In this document: positions 14,501-23,670 of the stretch, piece by piece
Layout of the letters: each line of letters starts with the position of its first letter
Numbering within the stretch: position 1 is the stretch's first letter
NCBI GenBank assembly: GCA_918807975.1
Contig: OU964930.1
Location: forward strand, 10,286,372-10,350,371
From: Aplidium turbinatum
Lineage: Eukaryota > Chordata > Ascidiacea > Aplousobranchia > Polyclinidae
Length of the DNA stretch: 64,000 bases
Reading direction: 5' to 3'
Made by a program: the position numbers and the translations under genes
Notes under the pieces: generated by a model
Seen by the model: only the letters and a program-made list of their open reading frames with translations
Told to the model about the DNA's origin: nothing
Database searches by the model: none

Positions 14501-17500
14501 CGTAAACAAAGGAAATGTGAAATAACCCACAGTCAGCAAATCTACATAAATTTAACGTTTACAAATGTTGAATCAATGTAAAAGGACTGGATTGCTGACT
14601 GGGTCCTTATTGTTTGAAGCACTAAAAATACGCGTAATATCGACAACATCAGCAAGGCAGTGATTATGTTTCTGGCCAAAAAAAAAAAAATAACTTTTGA
14701 CTTCAAAGATAAAAATGATTATAACGAAGCTTCAAAGTTTGTCGTAAAACATTTTACAGAGATACAATAAACATAATCATTTTGTGCCAGATTGTGAGAA
14801 GACTTCCTAGATTCTTTCCAACCATTTGCATGATTGCAAATTATTTTCTATAACTCTATATTGCTAAAAAATGGCTTCTTTGTTGAAACAACGTGGCTAC
14901 AATTCTATAAGAAATTCTTAGGCCTACTACATTGAAGTAATGAAATTTTTTTTGTGATTTTGCTGATGACGTTTTACAATATCCGAGAAGTAAAAAATAA
15001 TAATGATGAATTATTTTATAAAACCGTGGTTTGCAAGTGCTTCACAAAAAATTGTTGAGGGAAAATTTACTATTAGACGTAAAACGTTTGTAAAAGAAAA
15101 TTGTCGGTTTACGTATTTATAATGTTTATTGCGCTGTTATCGAATTATAAACTGCCTGTATTGTCTACCTTTGTGGTTGCCGGCCAGCTTAGAGCAGCAT
15201 GCAAACCATGCGTTTTTGGTATTTGCATCGTGTTATGATTCTCGAAAATCTCCCACAAGGTCTTTATTTTTATCGTGATATTTTTGTGCCTTGTCTGTCC
15301 TGAACTTGAAGTCATTGTGCAGCACAATCCACATCGGTTTTTAGACTCAGTCTTCATTGAAAATCTTTTGTGTGGTGCATCATTTCAAGTAGTGTCTTCC
15401 CCTAAACTGTTACACAAATCGCCCAGAACCAGAACCATCGTGTTATCTTACAGCAGTTGAGAGCCCGTTATTGTATGTGTGGAATTATTACTGTAGATGT
15501 CTGACTAAATTCATGCCAAAGTTGAGCAAATTCTGCTTTCGGGATCCTTGCCGTTATTTACGGTATTTTTTGTTGATAAGTTTGGGCAGCATTTTTCCAA
15601 GATAAATGAAGACATCGGTATTGTTCGTCACTTAGATTTAGTTTTCTCAGCATTGTTTATTCATTCTTTGATCCACTAGTTTGTCCCACTTTTGGTATAA
15701 TCGGATCGTTTATAGCCTAAATGGCGGGTCTTCACAATAGCCGGCCTCTTATACATTGGCGCAACGTATTCAGATGTTGAATCAATGATGAAGAAAGCTG
15801 ATTTGTTGTTTGTCTTATGTGACGCCTAACTTTATGCCTCGTCTACAGTACAAAATATTTTGTAATGTACATTGTGTACATTGTACATTTTGTTTGTAGG
15901 CCTACATTACAAAATATTTTGTAATGTAGATGAAGCATTATCATCTTTATTTTGCGCTCTTTGGAACAAAACACAGTGCACTGTGAAACAAAAATACAGG
16001 ACATAACAACAAGTAGGCGACATAAATCAGTGAAGGGACGCCATCGAGTTAGCTGCTACGTGTAAATGAAGCCTATCTCATAATTTTGAGTATCTCACAA
16101 TTACTGTTTGCAAAAACGCTATTTCTCCGGCTTCTCCCAAAAGCATTTGCAGTGATACATTTCCTCAATTGCAAGTTTTGTCAATGAGAGCATTTCCATA
16201 GAACGTTTATTTCGAAACCAAGTTTTCGTGTCTTTATCCAAGAGAAGATTTCTTATTGTAACGTTTTTTATTCGTCAATGAATATTATCTGCTTGAAACA
16301 ACTGTTTTGAATAGTTTGTGGCCTCCATAGTCTACTATTTTGATCGTGGATTGCTATTCTTCTTTGTAGAGCTGATAACGCAAAAAACGTTTGCTATTAT
16401 TGTTTCTAATTAACAGCTTTGCGATCACTGGCTTTTCTTTGTAGCATAAGAAATAACGCGCTTTGTATTATTGAGGTCAAACCAAACAAAAGAAAGCAAG
16501 AGAATGCTTCTCTCTGCTCGCGCATATCGATGCACGAAGCAATTATGAGCTTATGGCTTGTCATCGCAATGTAATCCATTTCACGCTTTGCTGGAAGTTA
16601 GCTAGAAATAGCAAAAATTCACCAAAATCTTGAATTTACAAGAAAACTACACAACTTTTAGCATCAAATTTAATATCATCAGATCCGCCTGGCAATTTTA
16701 GGAAAAGTCAAGAAAAACCAAGTGCATGGCGTTACTGTGCTTCAAATAATTAAAGGAAATATGAGGGGGGGGCCAAATCCGGCCTCCCTTTGAGGAGCAA
16801 AGTGTTAATTGCGATCAACAAGAAACTTAAATAACAACAAGATAGGAGAGTGAACGGCATGAGTCATGAATCGAGTTTTGTACGCACTACTGCACAGTTT
16901 TACAATCAGCATGAAACCAATTTAAAAAAACGTCAAATCAGCACTTACAATAGTTTTTTGTAGATAGCGGGAAAAGAGATGCCATCATTGCGATTCATTA
17001 CATGAGGCTTTTGATTGATGAACCAACTTTCAGAAAACATTCGCTTTTTATAATCACTTTCAACTTTTAGAATTTTAGAATTGCTCCAAGTTATTTTATG
17101 ATCTGAAGTTATGGCATGCATGCAAGGAGCGGAATGTTCAGGGCGTTGATATTTGAAAGCTCTTTTGTGTTCATTAATGCGAGATTTGAGATCTCGTTTT
17201 GTTTGGCCAACATAAATTAAATTGCAATCATCACAAGAAACTTGGTACACTAAACCTGAGATTTCGCTTTGATTCAAGGGGTCTTTTAAAGATGGCAAAA
17301 ATTTACTTATTGTCAAGAAAGGTTTCAAAGCGACTTTTACACCAATTTCATTTAAGATACGCCGAATTTTTTCAGAAACTCCCTTAACATAAGGTAAAGA
17401 AACAAAAGACTTATACTGGGTAGATGGGGGTACTAAACTTTTAGGTTGTCGTTGGCAAGCATGCTTTCTTGGAAATCCATTGAGGCGCAAAGTATTGTGT

Positions 17501-20500
17501 AATGCTTTGTTCTGTCGTGAACGTTCATGCGGATCTGCGACATGTGTGTCAATGCGGTCATACAAAGTTTTAGCTACAGTAAGTTTTTGATGTTTGGGAT
17601 GGTGTGAATTAAAATTTAAATATCTGTCAGTGTGTGTGGGTTTTTTGAAAATTGTAGTGGTCAACGTGTTTGTGGCATTGTGACGAATAACTGAGACGTC
17701 TAAAAATGATATGGAGTTGTTTTTTTCATGTTCTGTTGTGAATTGAATTGAAGAAGATATGCTATTCAAATGTTGATGAAATTGGTTGACCGCAGACTTT
17801 TTTATAATGCAAAAAGTGTCATCTACATATCTCACCCAAAGTTGCGGTGGTGTATGGAATGAAGTGATGGCAGTGCGCTCAATGTATTCCATGAAAATGT
17901 TAGCCACGACCGGGGAAATGCAAGAACCCATCGGCGTACCATAAATTTGACGATAAAGAACGTTATTATAACAAAATACAGTAGACTCAAAACACAATTT
18001 CAAAGCTTCTGTGACGTCATTGATAGAAAGTTTAGTGCGTTCGTGTAAAGACTTATCTTGCGAAAGTAGTAGAGAGATAATCTGCAAACATTCTTTGAGA
18101 GGAACGGAAGTAAATAAGCTCACAACATCAAAAGAAACAAAGCAATTATTGCAATCAACAGAGGTGTTTTTGATTAATTGTACAAACTCAGATGAATTTT
18201 TTACAGTGTATTCTTGGTTCAACAATGGCGATAAAATATCAATTAAAAATTTCGATAAATTATAAGTAGGCGAACCGATAAAGGAAACGATAGGTCGAAG
18301 AGGGGTGTGGTTTTTATGAATTTTGGGCAATCCATAGATTTTCGGAGTTACACTCTTATTACACTTAAGACGATGATAAACTGGCATGGTGATTTTTCGT
18401 TGAGTTGCAAATCGCCAAACTAGTTTGTTTACAGATTTTTCAATAGATGCAATAGGATTAGGTCTACGTCTTAAAATTTTATATGTAGTATTGTCATTTA
18501 AAAGTTCAGAGAGTTTGTTATGATACTCAGAACTGTCCATAATTACCGTTGCGTTCCCTTTATCGGCTTTCATTATTTTGATGGAGCTGTCAGATTTCAG
18601 TTCTTTTAAAGCTGTCAGCAATTCTAAAATTCTAAAAGTTGAAAGTGATTATAAAAAGCGAATGTTTTCTGAAAGTTGGTTCATCAATCAAAAGCCTCAT
18701 GTAATGAATCGCAATGATGGCATCTCTTTTCCCGCTATCTACAAAAAACTATTGTAAGTGCTGATTTGACGTTTTTTTAAATTGGTTTCATGCTGATTGT
18801 AAAACTGTGCAGTAGTGCGTACAAAACTCGATTCATGACTCATGCCGTTCACTCTCCTATCTTGTTGTTATTTAAGTTTCTTGTTGATCGCAATTAAGTC
18901 CCCCTTTTTTCTAACTTATTTCAAACTTTGCGCGCGATAAGTTTTTGTCCAGAAGTTGAATTTTCATTTTGCATGTTTAGTTGTTTTCAGCAATATGTCC
19001 TGTGTTTTGCCATGCTAGACAGGTAGTCACTACCTGGTCTAGCCCCCTGAAGAAGTCAGTCGTGTCTGATTGACGAAACGTCGGAATAAAAGCAGATTGT
19101 CACTGTATACATCTTGTGATAGTTTAGCTTAATTTGCACCAGTAGAACATCTCATATCATTTAATTTAATGCCTGGTGAACAGCCTCATTCAATTTTCAG
19201 CATTATCAGAAAAGAATATGGCAAGGACGTGTTAAGAAAAGCGAGGAAACTTGTGAATGAAAATTTGAAGATTAGCAAATTATATCAGCATCTCAAGTTT
19301 AATCATTGCTGTTTGAGAGAAAGAATTCTTCCTAAAAGTCTACAGTTTTCTCCCCCTATTCGCACATCTCGTGGTTTTCGATTAGCGTCTAAACACGGTT
19401 TTGAATTTTTAAAATTGCGCATAACGGAATGTCACTTTCAAATTAAGAAGAAAAAATCATTTTATAATCAACTTTATGACTTTTTGAAGAGCAAGCTAAA
19501 GTCAGGCCATGTCCAAGATTTACTGCATTACTCTACTAAAACGCAACATTCTTCAAACAATAAAACAAAGAAAATTCATGAAAAAAAGTTAGCTGCTTTA
19601 CGACAAACACAGCTCTCAGAAAGAAATGATACATCATCGTTGACAAACCGATGGGTGAAAAATCTAAGCCAGAAAGAACTCACTAAACCTCAAATCAAAG
19701 TGTTGAAAAAAGGTCTCAATTTTGCCATTTCGCCCAAGTCAATTCCTAAATTAGATATTGTAGCGGCAACAGAAAAAGGATACAGAGGAGTAAATGACGC
19801 AGCTGGTGTTGCAATGGCCAAATCAAAGATTACTCAAATTCTGAATACGGCAAGACCCCCCACCACCTAACCTTCTTCCAGAAGAAATGACAGCTTTAAA
19901 AGAACTGAAATCTGACAGCTCCATCAAAATAATGAAAGCCGATAAAGGGAACGCAACGGTAATTATGGACAGTTCTGAGTATCATAACAAACTCTCTGAA
20001 CTTTTAAATGACAATACTACATATAAAATTTTAAGACGTAGACCTAATCCTATTGCATCTATTGAAAAATCTGTAAACAAACTAGTTTGGCGATTTGCAA
20101 CTCAACGAAAAATCACCATGCCAGTTTATCATCGTCTTAAGTGTAATAAGAGTGTAACTCCGAAAATCTATGGATTGCCCAAAATTCATAAAAACCACAC
20201 CCCTCTTCGACCTATCGTTTCCTTTATCGGTTCGCCTACTTATAATTTATCGAAATTTTTAATTGATATTTTATCGCCATTGTTGAACCAAGAATACACT
20301 GTAAAAAATTCATCTGAGTTTGTACAATTAATCAAAAACACCTCTGTTGATTGCAATAATTGCTTTGTTTCTTTTGATGTTGTGAGCTTATTTACTTCCG
20401 TTCCTCTCAAAGAATGTTTGCAGATTATCTCTCTACTACTTTCGCAAGATAAGTCTTTACACGAACGCACTAAACTTTCTATCAATGACGTCACAGAAGC

Positions 20501-23500
20501 TTTGAAATTGTGTTTTGAGTCTACTGTATTTTGTTATAATAACGTTCTTTATCGTCAAATTTATGGTACGCCGATGGGTTCTTGCATTTCCCCGGTCGTG
20601 GCTAACATTTTCATGGAATACATTGAGCGCACTGCCATCACTTCATTCCATACACCACCGCAACTTTGGGTGAGATATGTAGATGACACTTTTTGCATTA
20701 TAAAAAAGTCTGCGGTCAACCAATTTCATCAACATTTGAATAGCATATCTTCTTCAATTCAATTCACAACAGAACATGAAAAAAACAACTCCATATCATT
20801 TTTAGACGTCTCAGTTATTCGTCACAATGCCACAAACACGTTGACCACTACAATTTTCAAAAAACCCACACACACTGACAGATATTTAAATTTTAATTCA
20901 CACCATCCCAAACATCAAAAACTTACTGTAGCTAAAACTTTGTATGACCGCATTGACACACATGTCGCAGATCCGCATGAACGTTCACGACAGAACAAAG
21001 CATTACACAATACTTTGCGCCTCAATGGATTTCCAAGAAAGCATGCTTGCCAACGACAACCTAAAAGTTTAGTACCCCCATCTACCCAGTATAAGTCTTT
21101 TGTTTCTTTACCTTATGTTAAGGGAGTTTCTGAAAAAATTCGGCGTATCTTAAATGAAATTGGTGTAAAAGTCGCTTTGAAACCTTTCTTGACAATAAGT
21201 AAATTTTTGCCATCTTTAAAAGACCCCTTGAATCAAAGCGAAATCTCAGGTTTAGTGTACCAAGTTTCTTGTGATGATTGCAATTTAATTTATGTTGGCC
21301 AAACAAAACGAGATCTCAAATCTCGCATTAATGAACACAAAAGAGCTTTCAAATATCAACGCCCTGAACATTCCGCTCCTTGCATGCATGCCATAACTTC
21401 AGATCATAAAATAACTTGGAGCAATTCTAAAATTCTAAAAGTTGAAAGTGATTATAAAAAGCGAATGTTTTCTGAAAGTTGGTTCATCAATCAAAAGCCT
21501 CATGTAATGAATCGCAATGATGGCATCTCTTTTCCCGCTATCTACAAAAAACTATTGTAAGTGCTGATTTGACGTTTTTTTAAATTGGTTTCATGCTGAT
21601 TGTAAAACTGTGCAGTAGTGCGTACAAAACTCGATTCATGACTCATGCCGTTCACTCTCCTATCTTGTTGTTATTTAAGTTTCTTGTTGATCGCAATTAA
21701 GTCCCCCTTTTTTCTAACTTATTTCAAACTTTGCGCGCGATAAGTTTTTGTCCAGAAGTTGAATTTTCATTTTGCATGTTTAGTTGTTTTCAGCAATATG
21801 TCCTGTGTTTTGCCATGCTAGACAGGTAGTCACTACCTGGTCTAGCCCCCTGAAGAAGTCAGTCGTGTCTGATTGACGAAACGTCGGAATAAAAGCAGAT
21901 TGTCACTGTATACATCTTGTGATAGTTTAGCTTAATTTGCACCAGTAGAACATCTCATATCATTTAATAGCACATTAATGTTATAGCGAAATTAAGCCGT
22001 TTTTTAAAAGATATGCATTCACTAACTTATCATGCAACAGTTTTGGTGATCTTAATGTCCACAAAATGTGACTGTAGTTCTTCAACTCAGGTCTTGGATT
22101 GAAGCTCGACTACAAAATATCAAACATTAACAAAGCACCGAGCTGTAGAATATAGATTTTTTTTTGTTCAAAGTTGAGATCCGTGTGAAACTTTTTGAAC
22201 AAATTCTAATGTAGTTTTTTTTGATTTGTAGAAAATGCCCAATCGTTTTTGCATTCATTTGCAACGCAGGAATTTACGTGTTTTGCCTGCTTTGGATTCC
22301 GACTGAAAGCTCAAGCAAGTGGATAGTCTATGGATTGTACTTTGCCAGTGGCATAAGTAACCCGATATTCGCAACAACAACCGTAGGTGAGTGGATCAAA
22401 AGAAAACGTAGCTACAATGCTTAAACAAATAAAGAATTACTTGTGGCAGATACAATTGTTCCTTTGATCATGCATGAAACACATGCACTTGTTATTTTTT
22501 AGCTTATTATTCAATTATTTTCTGTAAACTACATTTGGACAGCCTCCCAGGCTCCTAATCGTGCAAAAAGATTAAACACGCCATCTTGGGAATTATATTC
22601 GTGTTTTATTATGTTTGATTGTTCAATCTTCTCGTTGTTGGTTTAAAATATGAATTTTCTACTTTCAGCTGCAGTTGCTTCTTTCTATCCTGACTCCAGC
22701 TCGAGGGGATTTACCTGCTGGACTGTGATTACGACATGCTCAAGCATGATCCAGAACGCTTGGAGCACAAGCTTGTGCGTCAATTACAAGATTTTCGTTC
22801 TCATGGCCGTTTTGTGCTTTGCAGTCTTCACTCATCGTAAGTAACTTAGCCAGGAAGAATACAGTGAGGTAATCATAGAGGATGATGTGCTAAAAATTCA
22901 TCATCATCATCCGTTCAGTCCATTTCGCTGTAAATGGACTGCTCAAAATATCGTTTATCTGATTTGAAGATGATTCAGAGGCAAAAAACAAAACTTTTTC
23001 GAAATTGGAATGATTCTCACCATATGCCTTCCTTCTCATCATATCGAACTAAGCTAAAGTAATTTGTTTATATTTTCGGTTCGTTGTAGCCTATGTTTTA
23101 GGAGCAGGTTGTGCTTATCAAATTTCTATTAATCTACATACGCTAGAACCTAAAGGACTTTGAATTTTTATCCTCGGACTAACAAAGCGTTGGTAGATTA
23201 TTCCTGGTAGTTTCGCATACTTGTAGAGGCTTTTGACGCAGGGCCGGTTACCGAGATTGACAGAGTGGAGTTTCGGATTGTTGAAGTGTTGTTGCCGGGG
23301 AATTATTCCATTCATTAGGTGGCGCTGAATGAAGAGCAGTCCTTAGAAATGGAGAGCAGTCCTTCGGACCTGCACCAGCAATCAGCATGTTACGGAATTG
23401 AACCAAACTTCTGGGAAAGCTTTTGATGTTTTCTACAGCCTTCCTCTTCTCAGAAGAAAACGATATAAAACATTAAAAAGACAAGTGCTTGTCTGGCTTG

Positions 23501-23670
23501 AGTGTTCATTTTGTTTGATTTCAGTTATTGCCGAGCACAGGCATTCACAATCATCATCGTCTGACCAGTCTGCCGATCCCACCACAAGCGAAGAATGCGA
23601 TCGATATGAATGCCGAAGTGGGGAAGACTGGAGGCAGACACGCCAAAAAGACAGTGCATTGTCTGTTTAA
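5534..23670 (+). CDS. UNC93A: UNC93A-like multi-pass membrane protein
   Basis: Eleven exons: 5534-5678, 6153-6299, 8544-8725, 9552-9682, 10211-10395, 10804-10916, 11374-11589, 12882-12964, 22232-22386, 22669-22836 and 23525-23670 (TAA 23668-23670). Phases join throughout and give about 556 residues, against 457 in human UNC93A. The start is the ATG at 5534, just before the first hydrophobic helix. Signatures align in order with UNC93A: an N-terminal helix ending YVKDGLG, FYTIIPASVVSGIGNAVFW, a luminal loop with NLT/NFT/NFS glycosylation sequons, SDVCGAKDC, MTRSYVSC, then NGKVCEKFGR. The extra length lies mainly in the loop after the sixth helix (exons 6 and 7) and a polar serine-rich tail. 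UNC-93 proteins are MFS-fold; in nematodes UNC-93 regulates a K2P channel, while the role of UNC93A is unclear. Intron 8 is 9.3 kb because of a Penelope insertion. Sequence divergence from vertebrates is high. Confidence 0.9.
6405..6712 (-). mobile_element. tRNA-derived SINE, family 1, fullest copy
   Basis: Read on the minus strand, the element starts with a tRNA-like head: an A-box-like segment TTAGCTCAGTAGTTA and a B-box-like GGTTCGACTCT. A body shared with four other copies in this gene follows, and it ends in an AAACC-type repeat tail (seen on + as GGTTTGGTT units at 6405-6435). Shared body words include GGTAGTTTCGCA, CGGTTACCGAGAT and GAATTATTCCATTCA. It lies in UNC93A intron 2. Confidence 0.75.
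7030..8099. mobile_element. DNA transposon remnant with about 65-bp inverted termini and TA target site
   Basis: Both ends carry an inverted match (CAGTTAAGGGGAGG... and its diverged complement, sharing AACTTTAGCCCTG). They are flanked by TA at 7028-7029 and 8100-8101. No transposase frame is visible. A Tc1/mariner-like non-autonomous element is the simplest reading, but the family is not certain. Confidence 0.45.
8225..8465 (-). mobile_element. SINE family 1, degenerate copy
   Basis: It shares AATCTTTATC, GACAGAGTGAAGTTT, TGTTAAAGTGTTG and the GCTCAAGCGCACAC box with the full copy at 6405-6712. Much of the body is lost or diverged. It lies in UNC93A intron 2. Confidence 0.55.
8955..9470 (-). 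mobile_element. SINE family 1 copy split by a hAT MITE
   Basis: The left part (8955-9040) and right part (9305-9470) join into one family-1 SINE when the 264-bp insert and one copy of its target duplication are removed. The tRNA-like head end is truncated after CCGAGAGTCGAA. It lies in UNC93A intron 3. Confidence 0.75.
9041..9304. mobile_element. hAT-superfamily MITE with exact 8-bp target duplication
   Basis: The ends are CAGGCCCGGATTTAG and CTAAATCTGGCCCTG, imperfect inverted repeats. CTTATAGA is duplicated on both sides (9033-9040 and 9305-9312). The length is 264 bp with no coding capacity; the interior is rich in C and G runs. Target length and CAG...CTG ends are the hallmark of hAT elements. 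Confidence 0.9.
11090..11340 (-). mobile_element. tRNA-derived SINE, second family
   Basis: On the minus strand a tRNA-like segment (about 11335 to 11258) has A-box-like TGGCTTAGTTGAG and B-box-like GTTCGATACCC. A body with GGAGTC repeats lies at 11095-11180. It sits in the intron just before UNC93A exon 7. Boundaries are approximate. Confidence 0.5.
11893..12100 (-). mobile_element. SINE family 1 copy
   Basis: Shares GAATCTTTATTCTCGGA, GGTAGTTTCGCATACTTG, CAGGGCCGGTAACCGAGAT and the CTCAAGCGCACA box with the other copies. The tRNA-like head is degraded. UNC93A intron 7. Confidence 0.7.
12660..12750 (-). mobile_element. tRNA-Ser/Leu-like SINE head
   Basis: Read on the minus strand: GCAGTGGCCGAGAGGTTTCG (A-box-like) followed about 35 bases later by GATCGATTCC (B-box-like). 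There is no clear acceptor stem, so I call it a SINE fragment rather than a tRNA gene. Confidence 0.45.
14525..14604. mobile_element. Palindromic MITE, CCCAGACAGC family (copy 1)
   Basis: Ends are ACCCACAGTCAGCAAATC and GATTGCTGACTGGGT, with an internal near-palindrome around TTGAATCAATGTAAA. It lies inside the piggyBac-like element. The family recurs at 46171, 51452, 51932 and 57020. Confidence 0.65.
15845..15935. repeat. AT-rich nested palindromes
   Basis: A perfect 22-base palindrome at 15905-15926 (half-site CATTACAAAAT) is preceded by a partial copy at about 15850-15872, with TGTACATTGTGTACATTG between. The two halves can also pair with each other. Part of the piggyBac-like element. Confidence 0.6.
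16945..18621 (-). CDS. Penelope-like reverse transcriptase with GIY-YIG endonuclease, 5'-truncated copy A
   Basis: This frame of about 558 codons is identical in residues to copy B from TALKELKSD onward. It has RT motifs GLPKIHK, FVSFDVVSLFTSV, TPMGSCISPVVANIFMEY and YVDDTFCI. A GIY-YIG nuclease follows (VYQVSCDDCNLIYVGQTKR, then SRINEHKRAF). It lacks the N-terminal region: the copy stops abruptly at the inverted junction near 18620. PLE proteins copy their RNA at a nicked target cut by the GIY-YIG domain. Transcription would run opposite to UNC93A. Confidence 0.92.
   Translation of the reverse strand: MLTALKELKSDSSIKIMKADKGNATVIMDSSEYHNKLSELLNDNTTYKILRRRPNPIASIEKSVNKLVWRFATQRKITMPVYHRLKCNKSVTPKIYGLPKIHKNHTPLRPIVSFIGSPTYNLSKFLIDILSPLLNQEYTVKNSSEFVQLIKNTSVDCNNCFVSFDVVSLFTSVPLKECLQIISLLLSQDKSLHERTKLSINDVTEALKLCFESTVFCYNNVLYRQIYGTPMGSCISPVVANIFMEYIERTAITSFHTPPQLWVRYVDDTFCIIKKSAVNQFHQHLNSISSSIQFTTEHEKNNSISFLDVSVIRHNATNTLTTTIFKKPTHTDRYLNFNSHHPKHQKLTVAKTLYDRIDTHVADPHERSRQNKALHNTLRLNGFPRKHACQRQPKSLVPPSTQYKSFVSLPYVKGVSEKIRRILNEIGVKVALKPFLTISKFLPSLKDPLNQSEISGLVYQVSCDDCNLIYVGQTKRDLKSRINEHKRAFKYQRPEHSAPCMHAITSDHKITWSNSKILKVESDYKKRMFSESWFINQKPHVMNRNDGISFPAIYKKLL
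18617..19163 (+). repeat. Penelope pseudo-LTR, 5' copy
   Basis: A 547-bp direct repeat, matching 21420-21966 without differences that I could find. It comprises the last 43 or so codons of the nuclease frame, the 3' untranslated segment and a terminal part. The terminal part has a strong hairpin (GCTAGACAGGTAGT with its complement, 19013-19043) and a hammerhead-like core. The ATG of copy B follows 5 bp later. A third, inverted copy lies at 13286-13552 and resumes after the piggyBac-like insert. Confidence 0.9.
19047..19082 (+). ncRNA. Hammerhead-ribozyme-like core in Penelope pseudo-LTR
   Basis: CTGAAGA (19047-19053) is followed by a 7-bp hairpin, GTCAGTC (19055-19061) with GATTGAC (19068-19074), then GAAA (19075-19078) and CGTC (19079-19082). 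Order and spacing resemble CUGANGA / helix II / GAAA / cleavage triplet GUC. One unpaired A precedes helix II, helix III would be only 2 bp without a loop, and I find no convincing helix I, so activity is doubtful. Same core at 21850-21885 (+) and 13367-13402 (-). Hammerhead motifs are known from Penelope terminal repeats. Confidence 0.4.
19169..21560 (+). CDS. Penelope-like element coding region, full-length copy B
   Basis: The start is ATG 19169, 5 bp after the pseudo-LTR. The N-terminal part (about 230 codons, basic) carries the PLE-typical NRWVKNLSQKELTK and KKGLNFAISPKSIP block and a KLDIVAATEKG segment. The second part (from about 19887, 557 codons) holds the RT (GLPKIHK, FVSFDVVSLFTS, YVDDTF) and the C-terminal GIY-YIG nuclease with a CDDC pair. 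The two parts lie in different frames, so about one break separates them; the rest reads open to the stop at 21558-21560. It is an EN-plus PLE of the Penelope/Poseidon/Neptune assemblage; I cannot fix the clade. Confidence 0.92.
21420..21966 (+). repeat. Penelope pseudo-LTR, 3' copy
   Basis: Direct repeat of 18617-19163. It overlaps the end of the copy B coding region and carries the hairpin, the hammerhead-like core (21850-21885) and an AATAAA immediately after it. It ends at the right target duplication (21967-21980). Confidence 0.9.
23160..23385 (-). mobile_element. SINE family 1 copy
   Basis: Shares TTATCCTCGGACTAACAAAG, GGTAGTTTCGCATACTTG, CAGGGCCGGTTACCGAGAT and GAATTATTCCATTCAT with the copy at 6405-6712; the tRNA head is missing. 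Last intron of UNC93A. Confidence 0.7.

Larger units (their letters stand above)
13556..16804. mobile_element. Non-autonomous piggyBac-like element (TTAA target)
   Basis: It is flanked by TTAA on both sides (13552-13555, 16805-16808). Its short imperfect inverted ends start CCCTTTGCTTTTCAA on the left and, inverted, CACTTTGCTCCTCAA on the right, followed by G-rich subterminal tracts. The site it entered is seen empty twice in this window, with one TTAA (18894-18897 and 21697-21700), which proves the exact borders. At 3249 bp it shows no transposase frame longer than about 90 codons. It inserted after the Penelope composite. Confidence 0.85.
13249..21966. mobile_element. Penelope-like retroelement, inverted two-copy composite
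   Basis: A single insertion in UNC93A intron 8, bounded by a 14-bp target duplication ATAGCACATTAATG (13235-13248 and 21967-21980). From left to right it holds: a minus-strand 5'-truncated copy (RT plus GIY-YIG, its 3' region and terminal repeat, reaching 37 bp into the next unit's start); a junction near 18617 with AGCA microhomology; a 547-bp direct repeat; a full-length plus-strand copy; and the second 547-bp repeat. Without the later 3.25-kb insert it would be about 5.5 kb. Inverted truncated copies attached to the 5' side and pseudo-LTRs from partial tandems are known for Penelope elements. Copies are essentially identical, so it is young. It looks nearly whole, with about one break in the full copy. 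Confidence 0.93.

Noticed and set aside
18011-18265. Antisense open frames of 84 and 62 codons within both Penelope copies
   Set aside because: Mirror-image shadows of the reverse-transcriptase and nuclease frames; they appear identically in both copies.
13249-21966. LTR retrotransposon because of 547-bp direct repeats
   Set aside because: No gag, protease or integrase; the RT is Penelope type with GIY-YIG, and the repeats include coding sequence, as in Penelope pseudo-LTRs.
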